Shown here in pieces: positions 33,656 through 45,205 of a DNA stretch of 64,000 bases. Origin of the DNA: Gerris lacustris (taxonomy: Eukaryota; Arthropoda; Insecta; Hemiptera; Gerridae); assembly GCA_951217055.1 (NCBI GenBank), contig OX578280.1, forward strand, positions 14,423,394 to 14,487,393, in the 5' to 3' direction. Under the pieces are notes generated by a model. The model saw only the letters and a list, made by a program, of their open reading frames with translations, was not told the origin of the DNA and did not search any database. How positions within the stretch are numbered: position 1 is the stretch's first letter; each line of letters begins with the position of its first letter. The position numbers and the translations under genes are program-made.

Positions 33656-34283
33656 AGAAAATTGATGTTAATAAATTTCCCGTTTCTCTTACAATTTGAT
33701 TTTCTTTTCGGTGCTTAAAGTAAAACGGTATAAAGCAAGTTTTTCCTGTAACTTTCTCTCACTTTAAGCCTTAAGACGGGTTTTCTCGTCTCTTAAGGGT
33801 GAGTTGATTTAAATTGTTGATTGATTGAGATGAAGGTGGAATTAACAGGAAACAAGTTAAAGGTTTTTAAGGGAAAAAGGGACAAGTTTATAAGACAAGT
33901 GTAAGAGTGTCAAGTAACAAGACTCGAGTTGATGGAAAGTAGCGCTTGCTAGTGGCAGCTCAGACAACTAAACTTTTCTTTTAACTGGGAATAACTTTTG
34001 AGAAAGTTTGACTTCTGTCTTCTTGGTCTCTTTTTATTTTTTAAACTTGAGATTTTTTTCCCTCTGCGGGCTTTGAAAAAAAATCTTTTTTTAGAGCTTT
34101 AAGGTCATCCTAGAAACCCCTATTTTTGGTAGTTCTTCCGTGCATCTGTCGAATCTTGAAGTATATTTTTCGACCTATTGTGTAGCTAAAGATTTAAAAT
34201 TTGGATGCAAGTTAAATTTTTTGCCATAAAAACAGGAAAAATTGCTCGAAATTTTCTTCGATCAGTGAGCAATAGCGAACTAA
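33656..34283. other. AT-rich sequence, no feature recognised
   Basis: No supported ORF or family match. Confidence 0.4.
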
Positions 34284-34400
34284 TTGAAACATTTTATTTA
34301 TTTTATTTGTGGTTTGGTCGTTTCAGGGTGTATTAAAGAAATCGTATTTATTTCATATGGCTATATTTCGACCACACCTGGTCATCTTCATGCCTTGATT
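34284..34400 (-). mobile_element. Penelope-like terminal fragment
   Basis: In reverse it reads GAAGATGACCAGGTGTGGTC then GAAATATAGCC, a degraded hammerhead-type core (CTGATGA changed to GAAGATGA, stem CCAGGTGTGG, GAAA kept). Confidence 0.5.
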
Positions 34401-34599
34401 TTGAGAGTGTTACTACATTTATTTTATTTAATATTATGCTCTAATTTTCACCATTTCATTAGTTCGTCGTCATTCGCTGTCATATTTCCGACAGATATTA
34501 CTACTGTTATTATTATATTTAAACTTAAAAATTAGTTAACACTTGAAAACTATCTTTAAAACTGTTATCATCTTGCTGATATAATGTCTTTGGTGCCAC

Positions 34600-35030
34600 C
34601 AAAAACATAATTCTATTTGTGTGTAGAGTATCATATTAAAGGTATTGAAATGTAGATTACAAATATATATCGACACATATATTTAAAAATGGCAGCCATT
34701 GTACCCCCAAAATTACCAAAAAAGTCCCCGCCACCCCACCCCATAAGGGAAGACCCTAAAAATTAGGAAAAAATACATAAAAATACTTCTCTGTCGGCCA
34801 AAAATAATTCCGGTAATTTAAAAAAAGTCAAATTTTAGAAATTTTAGGTGGCCGCAACTCCCCCCTTTTTTATTTTTTGTAATTTTTGAGTGGGGTATCA
34901 TATTAATGATATTGAAATGTAGATTACAAATATATATCGTGTTCAGCGATATATATTTGTAGCAATATATTATTTTTATATATGTAAATAGCTGCCATTT
35001 TACCCCCAAAAGAACCAAATAAGTGCTTAC
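34600..35030 (+). repeat. Family V repeat, two copies of one block
   Basis: GTATCATATTAA-GGTATTGAAATG then TAGATTACAAATATATATCG occurs at 34628 and again at 34892, each followed by GGCAGCCAT/TAGCTGCCAT and TACCCCCAAAA. The block is the module also found in families D and U. Confidence 0.65.
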
Positions 35031-35159
35031 CTATGATGCTAAAGGATAATATGCACACCTCGTTCCTCCAATATGCAACTTTTTGTATACTTCATTATTA
35101 TATCTTTTATTTATTCTTGAGAAATATCCTTTCTTTTTCTTTCTGATTAAGCAACGTTT

Positions 35160-35430
35160 AGTTTGTGCGCATGTGCAAGAAAAAGAAATGGGCACAAAAT
35201 TTTAAAATAGATAATTTGCCCGTTTTTGGTTGTATATATGCAATCAACAACGGGCAAATTGCGTCTTACCATCCGAATGAAATCAAAAAGCAGTTGTTTT
35301 TTTTGATATCGTGGTTCGGAAAAACGTTGAGTGACAAACCGACCAACAGACAGACACGAGACTAAAAATGTTCCCTGATGTCTGAAACGGATTACTGTAA
35401 AGGACTTTAAAATTGGAAATATAAAATATT
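35160..35430 (-). repeat. Family B reverse copy, partial
   Basis: Carries GTGCGCATGTGCAAGAAAAA, CCAACAGACAGACACGAGAC and CTGATGTCTGAAACGGATTA, without the terminal part. Confidence 0.65.
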
Positions 35431-35549
35431 TTGTTCTTCGGATTGATTACAATTTTTATAGCTCTAATTTTAATTTCAAAGCTCTTTTTGTGAGCATTCA
35501 AGAAATAAACTTTAAATTAAATACGGACTGGTGATGGTTCGAGTGTGAT

Positions 35550-36155
35550 GAAGTAAAAATAGACTGCCAATTGGTGTGGCACATAGCTTCCTCGCATCTT
35601 ATCACGTACTATATTGATTTTATGCTTTTACAAGCTATTATTGTCTATTTTGTTTAATTTCCCCCCCGTGTTTTTTATCTGTCAAAATTATTTTGATTTT
35701 TTTACTATCAATTTAGCAAAAGATAAAGAGCGCAGACGGTTTAAACTAATCTAGGGCTATCTGCGGGTCACTTTCGATAAACTATAAAAGTTTCAAACAA
35801 ATCAGATACGTGCTTTTGAAGTTATAGGTGTAAATAAATGTATGTTTGTGCGCTTGTGGAAGAGAAACAAAATGGCGCTGGTTGAAACTTATATGGGACC
35901 GACAATGAGCTAATTATGACCTACCATACAAATTTCATTAAAAATCGGACGAGTAGTTTTAATGATATGTTGGTTCATTAAAATACAGCGACAGACCGAC
36001 AGACAGACATGGAACCAAAAATGTTTTTCTATGTCTGAAACGGATTTATGTCAGAAATGTTTGAAATTGGACTGAAAACCTAAAATTGTTTCGTTCTTCA
36101 GAACGATCACATAGCTTCCGTTACCTTCGGTAAGCTCGGAAGCAAAATTCTATGT
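35550..36155 (-). repeat. Family B reverse copy, near full
   Basis: Starts AATAGACTGCCAATTGGTGT and ends TTACCTTCGGTAAGCTCGGA at about 36121-36140. The core CGACAGACCGACAGACAGAC is at 35989. Confidence 0.78.
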
Positions 36156-36443
36156 TTTCAAAATTAATTTTTAAACATTTAAAAAAAAAATAAACATGAA
36201 AAAATGTTAAAATTAGAGTGCATGGAATTTTGAGCTGGATATTGATTTTCTTGACAGGGCGTCTAATTATAAAGTTTCAGTAAAGATGATTATGAAGTTA
36301 ATCTTAAGAGCTTTAATCAATTTTGTAATCAACCCGGTTCTCATTAAATGCCTTCCTTCAATGAACAGGCTCTGATTACATTACACCTGCTAATTCTACC
36401 TTTAATTTTGGATTAATATAAAAAATACTCGACGTTTTTCAGT
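36156..36443. other. AT-rich sequence, no feature recognised
   Basis: No supported ORF. Confidence 0.4.
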
Positions 36444-37027
36444 TAGCGAATTTTCGAAGAAAATTAAGCTATATTGCCATGGCTTCAAAATTTTTGTAAT
36501 TCGAATTTTAGAAAATTTTCTCCATGGAAATCCGTTTTAGACCATTCTTAATCGATTCCTGAAATGTAACACTTTTTTTATGTATGTTTGTATGTATGTA
36601 TATATGTATATATTTATGTGTCACTCCAGACGATATCTCACGCTAGGATGTACTTAAAAATTTCAAACAAATTTTAAAATGTCAAAAATATCAAAAGAAA
36701 GGATGAGTTCGTTGGCCAGAATTTTTGGAGTTCATTTAGAGGTCATATTTTGACCATTTAGGGTCAAAATAGCATAAAAATAGTGTTTTTCCATTTTACT
36801 TCACTCTTATATGAAAATATGACAAAAGTGTACATAACAATTACTGTCCTCATAAAGAGCTTTCCAACGACATGCATCTTGTAGGGTAAATACTATTTTG
36901 ACTTTTGTACCCTTTACCCCTGTGTACCAATCTTTCTTTATTTTTTTTCACCCATCCAAATTCTAAACCAAAATTTTCCCGTAATATCATAAGCCAATAA
37001 TACGCAAATTTTTTTTTGAAAATTCGC
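36444..37027. mobile_element. Family E element, full copy
   Basis: Inverted ends AGCGAATTTTCGAAG (36444) and TTGAAAATTCGCT (to 37027). The interior has a (TATG)n microsatellite at about 36578-36605, GTGTCACTCCAGACGATATC and a run of sequence shared with 7870-8110 and 33170-33515. A conserved tail CATTAAGTCATGC follows the right end in two copies. Confidence 0.75.
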
Positions 37028-37234
37028 TCATTAAGTCATGCTGCATGACTGGTCTTTTTTTATTATAGGTTTGTTTACATTGTAGAACGTTGTTTACATT
37101 ATAGATATTCATCTCAACAGTTTTTAATATTTATTTCTGTATTATAATCTATATTGATATTGTATATAAAATTACAGGATATGAAACCAGTAAAACGTTA
37201 CACAGCAATATTGTCACCACAATTTTTAATTACT

Positions 37235-37290
37235 CATATATAGAGAAAATATTGTGATGACAACATAAAAATTCGATTTTGATGCCAGTG
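37235..37290 (+). repeat. Family C fragment
   Basis: CTCATATATAGAGAAAATAT then TGTGATG...AAAATTCGATTTTGATG, the first 55 bases of family C. Confidence 0.55.
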
Positions 37291-37890
37291 TAACTCTTTT
37301 CGAGTTTCTTCGGCCCTACCAAGCGCGGTAGGCCCTACGGCTGGAGACTGGATTGCACACCTCCTATATCTTTCTAACTCCCGGTTACACACGTGTAACG
37401 TTTTTTTATTTTTATTTTTATGTTTAGGCTATGGAACATAAGTCAAAAACTTTACGTTACTTTTAGCTTAAAAACTCATAAAAGTATAACAGGGAGTTAA
37501 AAAGCTATAGGAGGTGTGTAATCCAGTCTCCATCTGTTGGGCCTCCCTCCACCGCACGTCATAGGGCTGAAGAGAGTCGAAAAGATTTATACGTGTGACA
37601 GGGAGTTAGAAAAGTACAGGAGGTTTCCATCAACTCTCAGCCCTCTCGGCCTACCTAGTATGAAGGCATATTAACAATTCGTAGAAGGCGGGCCGGCGCC
37701 TTTGAATTCAGTATTTTGTAATCAAGCCGCGGCAGTGCCGGTGTGGAGATAAGAATAAAAATTATCTTCCATCTACTTTTATCAATTACTTGAATAAATT
37801 ACCGATTTTATTTCATTTTATGTCGGTAGTTTACGCAGAGCGAAAACATGAAAATGTCTCACTGTGTAGCGGACTCGTATGTAAGAAGTA
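37290..37890. repeat. Family L repeat, copy 2
   Basis: 37424-37888 matches 25286-25752 closely. The preceding 37290-37400 contains in inverted form the internal block (CCTACCAAGCGCGGTAGG, GGAGACTGGATTGCACACCT, CTAACTCCCGGTTACACACG), so the element has inverted internal arms. Confidence 0.72.
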
Positions 37891-37894
37891 TTTT

Positions 37895-38514
37895 TGGCTT
37901 AGATTTTTAGTAACACTTTTTGATTTTATGTAGCAAAGCCAAGACATAAAAATAAACGTAAGGGGAGTAACAATGTAAAGAAGTGCCATTAAATGTAACC
38001 ACGCACGAAACAACTGGACAAAAATAGTTGTAGTTAATTAATTTCATGTTATTCCTCTGATGTAACTAATAAAAGACGAATCTATATTGAGTGTGATGCT
38101 TGTCACGTAGTATCACCTCTATCAATTTTCTCTCATTGATTTGAGGGTTTAACTTCACGGTAGGACAATCAAATGATTAAATCTCTAATCCTTTCTCACT
38201 CTCCCTAAACCTTCAGAGTGGATCGCTTCCCAAATAATACTACCTGTGAAACTGCTCCCCATTCATAAATTATTAATTCATGAGTCAGATAATGTTGCAG
38301 TGTATTATGTTTTGAAGCTAGGCATGAAAATCGATCTAATAATGGTAATGGCAAAGCAACCCTTCATCCATTTATTAGTCTACTGATAGTAATAAGATAA
38401 TAATTTATAGTTTACCCAATAGTAAATTAATAAATTATATTTTGAAACTAGATTCTTGACAATTTATAAATTACATTTTGAAGTGTAATTATAATTTCTT
38501 AGACTCTGTCAATA
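37895..38514. other. No recognised feature
   Basis: AT-rich sequence without supported ORF or family match. Confidence 0.4.
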
Positions 38515-39765
38515 TAAAATAGACTGCCAATTGGTATGGTACATAGCTTCCTCGCATCGTATCATTTACTTTATTAGGGTCCGTAGGCAAAACCAAGGAC
38601 CCTTATATTTTCCTGCGTGTGTCTGTCCGTCCATCCTCTCGCGTGCTCTCACGGCTACCTTTCGTCCGATCACATTGAAATTTGGCATGTATGTGTCTTG
38701 TACCTACCCACATATTTTAAAAATATAGCGACTTTAAAAAAAAAAAAATTTCAAAAAAATTAGGGTAAAAAACTTATGGGTTAATTTTTTTTTTTTTTTT
38801 TTTTTTCGACACCGTGAGGGGTATCATATGAAAGGGTACGTCGAGCTGATTACAAAAATATATAATTCTTTGGTTATAACTTTGATAGGGCGAGCGTAGG
38901 CAAGTTTGAAGTGGGTGTGAAACGTGTCCCCCCCCCCTTCTATCTCGCTTATATGAAGTACAAAAAATCTGAAACAATTCCTGAACATTCTTCGACCAAA
39001 AGTAAAAATACCACTTTTTGGAAATTTCGAAAAAAATATTATTTTATTTTTTATTGACAAAATTCGTTTTTTTATAATTATGGTCTTTTCGATGTATTTA
39101 TATGGTTGTAGTCCGGTTCAGTGGCAAAAAAATACTTTTCGGAAGTTCTTTTATGTGTTTTGTGAATATCAGACCCATAGGATAGTTGAAAGTAAGCTTT
39201 TTAGCATTTTAAAAAACACCATCAATAGTGTACTACTTTAACTATACAGTGTGGTGGCCTACGGACCCTCGCTGTGTGCTGACTAGCACTCACTTGACCT
39301 GTTTATGTAATTTTATGCTCTTACAAGCCCTTATTGTCTATTTTGTTTAATTGTTTCCACCGTTTTTTTAATCTGCCAGAATTGTTTTTTAACATAAATT
39401 AACTAAAGTATTAATTAAGTAAAATTTACAGAGCCCAGACGGTTGAAATTAATCCGTGGCTATCTGCGGGTTACTTTTGATAAACTATACAAATTTTACA
39501 CTAATCAGATAAATACTTTTGAAGCTATAGGTGTTCACAAATGTTTGTGTGCATGAGGAAGAGAAACAAATAGGCGCAGAAAGTTGAAACTTATATGGGA
39601 CCAACAATAGGATAATTATGACCTACCATCCAAATTTCATAAAAATCGTACGTCTAGTTTTTAAGATATGTTGGTTTGCAAAAATTGAGTGACAGACAGA
39701 CACGGAACCAAAAATGTTCCATGATGTCTGACATTTTTTGAAATCTAAAATATAATTTTTTTTTT
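38515..39765 (-). repeat. Family B reverse copy interrupted by family D
   Basis: 38515-38574 and 39302-39765 are colinear pieces of one family B copy (AATAGACTGCCAATTGGTAT ... AAAAATGTTCCATGATGTCT). Confidence 0.75.
38576..39301 (+). mobile_element. Family D element inserted in family B
   Basis: Full copy, AGGGTCCGTAGGC at the start and GACCTG at the end, flanked by TTTAT (38570-38574 and 39302-39306). The surrounding family B sequence shows what the empty site was. Contains both shared modules and a poly-C tract. Confidence 0.82.
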
Positions 39766-39769
39766 TTTA

Positions 39770-40735
39770 TGGAACATAGTCCCAAATTAATTTAAACCAT
39801 CCATAATAAATCTCAAATTAATAATAGTCGCAATCATTTTGAAGCGGAACAGCTAAAAGTAACACAGATTAAAATATTGAATACAGTTTGAAAATGTTTT
39901 TGTATTACTGATTAAAAATTCTTTTAAATCGTTCTTTTCACAGTTTTTATACAGGTAAATTCTAAAAAACAAATCCGAAACTTTATCTTGTTGTATTTAA
40001 CGCTAAAATACGATGTTTTTACGCCATTTTAGAAATATTAATAGCATTCTACACTTTGATCTAAATCATTTTACTTGAAATAAATGTTAATTATACATTT
40101 ATTCAGAAGCCCAATCGAAGTTTAGAAAGATTGCCGGTGTTAAATTAGTTCAAAAATTAACTTCTCTTAATTTGATATTTATTAACTACGGACTCCGTTA
40201 TTGTAATTACCCGTGAGATTTCCACCTTATTTCATTTTTTTTTTTTAACACTTCGAAAAAATTAAAACTTTTTCGAACAATTAAAAAATTACAAAAAAGC
40301 GAATTTTCTGTTTGATAGAATTTTCTGAAAGGTTAAAAAAGCACTTTTCTCATTAGAAATTCACAAGATTGTTAATTGTGTTTCTGAGACTCCCTCAAAA
40401 ACTTTTTTTCTTTTTTTTTTTACGAAGGTCAGAAAATTTGAGATTCAAGTGATTTTCATGGACTGAATTTATGAATATTTTTGCCTCCGTTTAACGCGAA
40501 AGGTCTCTAACTAAAAAAAAGAACATTCTACCCCTATTTTCATTTTTTTTAATCTCGAGTTTCTCGCTTCTTTTTTGTTTTTAATTACTTTTTTTTTATG
40601 AAATGTCAGTGGAGAAAAAAAGAGGATATAAGTTCCATGTACAGCAAAAAAAAAAAGAAAAAAAAAAAGAAGAAAATTGTGTGTTTTAAATTCAATTTTT
40701 ACCAATATTATTCTTAAAATTTGTCAGTATATAGT
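39770..40735. other. AT-rich sequence with many homopolymer runs
   Basis: No supported ORF or family match; several runs of T or A of 8-10 bases. Confidence 0.4.
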
Positions 40736-40737
40736 TG

Positions 40738-41635
40738 TTAATCTTTTGCTTCCGATTTGGTAGCGAAAGCTATTTGATCGTTCTGAAGACCACAGTAAAA
40801 AATAATAAGAAAATGATCGGTATATTTAACATTTCCAATTTTATTGTCATTGTTTAAATTTGTCAGTATATAGTTTATTGCTTGCGAGCTTACCGAAGGT
40901 AACGGAAGCTATTTAATCGTTCTGAAGATTGAAAATATTTTATTTCTCCAGTTTAAAAATTACAAGACAGAAATCTGTTTCAGACATCAAGGAACTTATT
41001 CGGTTCCGTGTCTGTCTGTTGGTCTGTCGCTCAATTTTTGCAGACCAACATATCGTCCGATTTTAATTAAATTTGTGTGGTAGGTCATAATTAGCTCATT
41101 GCTGGTCCCATATAATTTTAAACCTTCTGCGCTCATTTATTTCTCTTCCACATGCACACAAACACACATTTATTTACACCTATAGCTTCAAATGTACTTA
41201 ACTGATTTGTATGAAACTTTTATGGTTTGTCGAATGTAACCCACAGATAGCCCCACATTAATTTGAACTGTTCATGAAAAAGCTTGGAGCTTACCGAAGG
41301 TAGCGGAAGCTATGTGATCGTTCTGAAGAACCAAAATATTTCATGTCTCCGATTCAGTAAAATATTTCTGTCCACTGTTAATGAAATTTAAACCATAGGT
41401 CATAATTAGCCCATTGTTGGTCCCATATAAGGTTTAACCTTCTTCGTCTATTTGTTTCTCTTCCACATGCGCACAAACACACACACTTATTTATACCTAT
41501 AACTTCAAAAGTACTCATCTGATTTTTATGAAATTTGGAAAATTTGTTAAAAGTACCCCGCAGATGGCCACAGATTAATTTCATCCGTCTGCGCTCTGTA
41601 AATTTTCTTAATTGATACTTTAATTCGAATAAAAA
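40738..41635 (+). repeat. Cluster of family B copies in tandem
   Basis: Left ends at 40745 (short), 40883 and 41287. The second runs nearly to its right end before the third starts at the CTTACCGAAGGTAGCGGAAG motif, so partial copies lie head to tail, all in + orientation. Confidence 0.72.
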
Positions 41636-41639
41636 TAGA

Positions 41640-42195
41640 CTGCCAATTAGTGTGGCACATAGCTTCCTCGTATCCTATCATGCACTTTATTGTTATATTA
41701 ACATTAAAATTAATGTTATATTGCTTCCGAGCTTACCGAAGGTAACGGAAGCATTGTGTTCACTTTTGAGAACGAAAAACTTTTATGCCTCCGATTTTAA
41801 AAATTCCAAGACAGAAATCCGTTTCAGACATCAGGGAACATTTTTGGTCTCGTGTCTGTCTGTCTGCCTGTCGGTCTGTGTGTCCGCGAATTATGAAACG
41901 TGCGACGATAACTTGAGTAAATGTCAACCGATTTTGCTGAAATGTTGTAGACATGTTCATTTAACCAATGCCCAGGACGAGTTCGTTGGACAACGTTATC
42001 CGTCCAAGCGTTCACGAGCAACGCTCGCGTAAACGTGAACTTCAAATTTAAAATTGGAATTTTAGGTCGGGAAAAAAATCTAACTTCATCTATTCAATGA
42101 GACAAATATTTTTTTCAAGTACAATTTTTCAGTAAAACCAACAGCGACACCGCTATCAAGTGTTAAAGATCGCTAAAACTATTAATAGTTTTTAC
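41640..42195 (+). repeat. B/A chimeric element, + arm of a large inverted repeat
   Basis: After a short reverse family B end (41640-41700), 41723-41875 is the left half of family B (CTTCCGAGCTTACCGAAGGT ... CGTGTCTGTCTGTC). It switches inside the GTCT tract to the right half of family A (CGACGATAACTTGAGTAAAT, AACGCTCGCGTAAACGTGAA). It is mirrored by 42270-44105. Confidence 0.78.
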
Positions 42196-42270
42196 ACAAT
42201 AAACATTATAACAATAATGTACATGATAGGATGCGAGGAAGCTATGTGCCACACAAATTGGCAGTCTATT
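42196..42270. repeat. Centre of the inverted repeat
   Basis: TTTACACAATAAAC and its mirror GTTTATTGTGTAAA surround a family B right end (GGATGCGAGGAAGCTATGTG ... ATTGGCAGTCTATT). Confidence 0.65.
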
Positions 42271-42524
42271 GTTTATTGTGTAAAAACTATTAATAGTTTT
42301 AGCGATCTTTAACACTTCATAGCGGTGTCGCTGTTGGTTTTACTAAAAAATTGTATTTGTAAAAAATGTTTGTCTCATTGAATAGATGAAGTTAGATTTT
42401 TTTCCCGACCTAAAATTCCAATTTTTAATTTGAAGTTCACGATTACGCGAGCGTTACTTGTGAACGCTTGGACGGATAACGTTGTCCAACGAACTCGTCC
42501 TGGGCATTGGTAAAATGAACATGT

Positions 42525-43875
42525 CACCTGGCGCACGGGCCTAAACAGGGAATCGCGTGCGCACTACCGGGGGATCGCGCCGCCTGTTAGGACGCGATCA
42601 GCCCGGGGGCAAATTACGGGGCTGACGTTGACATCACGGTCGCCACTTCCTCTTTGACGAGAAGGAAGAAACTCCATGCTCCCTGGCTTTGAAATACTAA
42701 ATAATAAAGGGAGAGATAGAAATAGGTATGGGTAAATAAACCTAATGGCTGTCGGTGGTGCCCCGACAGCGGGAGTGGATTAAGGGGGAGAGGGGCCGAG
42801 AGTGGTAACCCCTCAGCGGAATATAAAAGGGGGTAGGAGGCTAAGAGTGGTTTCCCCTTAGCGGTAGTGGTCAAAGGGGAGTAGACTGAGAGTGGTGCCC
42901 CCTCAGTGGATGTGGCATAACGGGGAAGAGACTGAGAGTGGTCACCCCTCAGTGGAAGTGGTCTTGGGGTCATCCGTGGTGCCCGGATGCCGGAATGTCA
43001 GAGGAATGAGTGGTTCCCCCACTGACGTAACCAAAAGGGCTGGAAGTGGTCACCCTCCAGCGGAAGTGGAGAAGCGGATCGGCCGGAAGTGGTAGCCCAC
43101 CGGCGGTAACTCAAGTCAAGGCAAGAGGCTGGTAGTGGTAACCCACCAGCGGAGAGTCAAGACGGGGTTCGGCCGGAAGTGGTAACCCACCGGCGGATAC
43201 CGATGTCGAAGGACTGGAAGTGGTAACCCTCCAGTGAAAACCAAGAGGTCATGGCCGGAAGTGGTGTCCCACCGGCGGAAACATAGGGCCGCTAGGGATA
43301 GGAAGAAAGGAAAGGAGGTTAGGGAGGTCCGAAATAAGGAAACTACTCCATCATAATAATAAGTCTATTAGAGGAATAATAATTATAAACGGGTAACATT
43401 ATAAAAAAAGGATAATTATAAGTATAAGGAGTAAGGTTAGATAGTGAGGGGGAGAGAGAGAGAGGACTAGACCAGGTCCGAGCTCTAGGAGAGAGCTGGA
43501 GCTAATGGTGCCCAGTGGGCTGGGAGGCCTGCTTTTATCCTCTCGTCCCCACCCTACCGGCGCCCCCGCCAGGTACTAGGGAGGCAGCCCCCCTTCCCCC
43601 CAGGCGCGCGTGCGCACTGGAGGTAGGGGTCCCTGGCTGCCATCCCCACCACCTCGGCGGAAGCACCTCACTCACTACCTTTCCAACAGTCATACATTCA
43701 ACAATTACACACATACTATTCTCATTCATGCCTTCACTCATTCATACCAAAATAAAATATTAATTAACAGAATAATAATAATAAAATAATTAAACTAAAT
43801 AAAAAGAATAAACTTCTTTTAAAATTGATAGTCTTGAATGGTAGTGTTGGCTTAGAGGTAAAATGACTGCTGTCA
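42525..43875 (+). mobile_element. GC-rich insertion with hairpin array, 7-bp target duplication
   Basis: Flanked by AACATGT at 42518-42524 and 43876-43882, within a family A sequence that is otherwise continuous, so it is a transposed unit. Parts: a GC-rich head (42525-42680), a 13-hairpin array (42749-43276), a purine-rich stretch (43277-43460), a second GC-rich block (43461-43680) with GAGCTCTAGGAGAGAGCTGG and TGGTGCCCAGTGGGCTGGGA, then an AT-rich tail with AATAAAATA words. The last 40 bases (GTTGGCTTAGAGGTAAAATG) resemble a tRNA D-arm with an A-box. No RT or transposase motif is present. A variable-length direct duplication and A-rich tail suggest retrotransposition, perhaps of a LINE 3' region or a structured noncoding RNA. 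Composition differs sharply from all neighbours. Confidence 0.7.
42749..43276 (+). ncRNA. Array of 13 covarying hairpins with constant AGTGGTNNCCC loop
   Basis: Thirteen units follow one scheme: a stem of 5-7 bases, a loop AGTGGTNNCCC (two shortened to TGGTGCC), then the complementary stem, usually followed by CGG. Stem pairs include CTGTCGG/CCGACAG (42749), CTAAG/CTTAG (42841), CTGAG/CTCAG (42886 and 42932), CATCCG/CGGATG (42971), GTCAG/CTGAC (42998), CTGGA/TCCAG (43040 and 43214), GCCGG/CCGGC (three units) and CTGGT/ACCAG (43129). One stem (42797) has a single mismatch. Because stems differ between units yet stay paired while the loop is constant, the pattern is compensatory and points to selection on RNA structure. 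Spacers between units vary. ORFs on either strand here are shadows. The transcript strand is inferred from the A-rich tail. Confidence 0.65.
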
Positions 43876-44105
43876 AACATGTATACCAAATTTCATCAAA
43901 ATCGGTCGACATTTACTTAAGTTATCGTCGCACGTTTCATAATTCGCGGACACACAGACCGACAGACAGACAGACAGACACGAGACCAAAAATGTTCCCT
44001 GATGCCTGAAACGGTTTCTGTATTGGAATTTTTAAAATCGGAGGCCTAAACGTTTTTCGTTCTCAAAAGTGAACACAATGCTTCCGTTACCTTCGGTAAG
44101 CTCGG

Positions 44106-44255
44106 AAGCAAATTAAAAACATTTTTGATAGGTTTAATAAAGGAGGGAAATTAAATAAATTGGACATTAATAGATTGCAAAAGCATAAGTACATTAAAGT
44201 ATACGAAATAGGACGAGGGGAAGCTATGTGCTACACTAATTGGCAGATTATTTTC
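44106..44255 (+). repeat. Family B right end
   Basis: Follows the chimeric arm: TTTAATAAAGGAGGGAAATT ... GGAAGCTATGTGCTACACTA. Confidence 0.6.
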
Positions 44256-45029
44256 AAAACAAAATCATTTAAAAACCAAATTATTTTTATAAGCTTGGCA
44301 TCTAAATGATTAATCATTTCATATTTTTTTATGTTCGATAATTCTTTCAAATATTAAGCCCCATTCGTACTTTTTTCCAAAGCAACGTAGAAAAGTACTT
44401 TGAAGAAATTTTCTCTCCATTTAATATTATACTTTTATTTAATCAAAGCAATTTTCAGCCGTCATATATATTGCTGCATATATCGAATCCCTAAAGAAGC
44501 AATAATTTATAAGGGGCAATTAGAGTTATATATTTATAAAAGTATATGTTCCATACAACTCGTTCAAAACTTTTTGACGTACAAGAACATAATTACTTGG
44601 TTCAGTGTTTTCCTTTTATTTGTTTGTTTCGAATTTTCTTGGTTATATCTAATTATTATTGAACATTTTATAAAAATTACTCCTTCCCAGTGGGAAACCA
44701 ACCTCATTTTCCGCCTTTATAGCAAGGTTGATTGAACAAGATTTTTTTTTTTTTTTTCGGAAAAACAACTAAAATGGTTAGATTCGTAATTAAAGTAAAT
44801 ATATTTTAGAAATCTTTTTATTCAAATCTCCGTTTTTAAATATTACAGATCGAGGGGTACAGTTTATATATCTCTATCTCTATTCTTCATATAAAATATG
44901 GCACTTGTTTAGATTTTTATTCCCCTTATAAAAAAACACAGAGGGGAGTAACAATCTAAAGTAGGTGTACGGAATGTTCTTCTTTAGACTGTTATAAAAA
45001 TAGAAGTGTGATTAACTTTTCAGGAATCA
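44256..45029. other. AT-rich sequence; 111-codon ORF judged spurious
   Basis: The + frame 44400-44735 is open but is very rich in Ile, Phe, Tyr and Lys as expected for AT-rich noncoding DNA, and no motif or splice context supports it. Confidence 0.35.
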
Positions 45030-45205
45030 TTTTTTTTTAGCGAATTTCTGGAAAAAATTCGCTAATAGAGCCACAGGCATGGCGGGAGTTTGAGCCGGGA
45101 TTGTGGCCAAAATACGTTACATGGGTCCCTGATCACGAAAAAATAGGTTTTACAAAACTTTATATATATATATGTATATATACTATATATATAGGTATAG
45201 TATGT

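Larger units (their letters stand above)
42270..44105 (-). repeat. B/A chimeric element, minus arm, split by insertion
   Basis: 42270-42524 is family A right half in reverse. The match stops at AACATGT, resumes at 43876, passes through the GACA tract (43963-43981) and continues as family B left half in reverse to TTACCTTCGGTAAGCTCGGA at about 44089-44108. The interruption is the 1.35-kb element described separately. Confidence 0.8.

Noticed and set aside
42614..43763. ORFs around the hairpin array (119, 67, 82 and 68 codons)
   Set aside because: Low-complexity translations of the hairpin repeats and GC-rich blocks, overlapping on both strands.
44400..44735. 111-codon + ORF
   Set aside because: Composition expected from AT-rich DNA, no motif, no splice signals.
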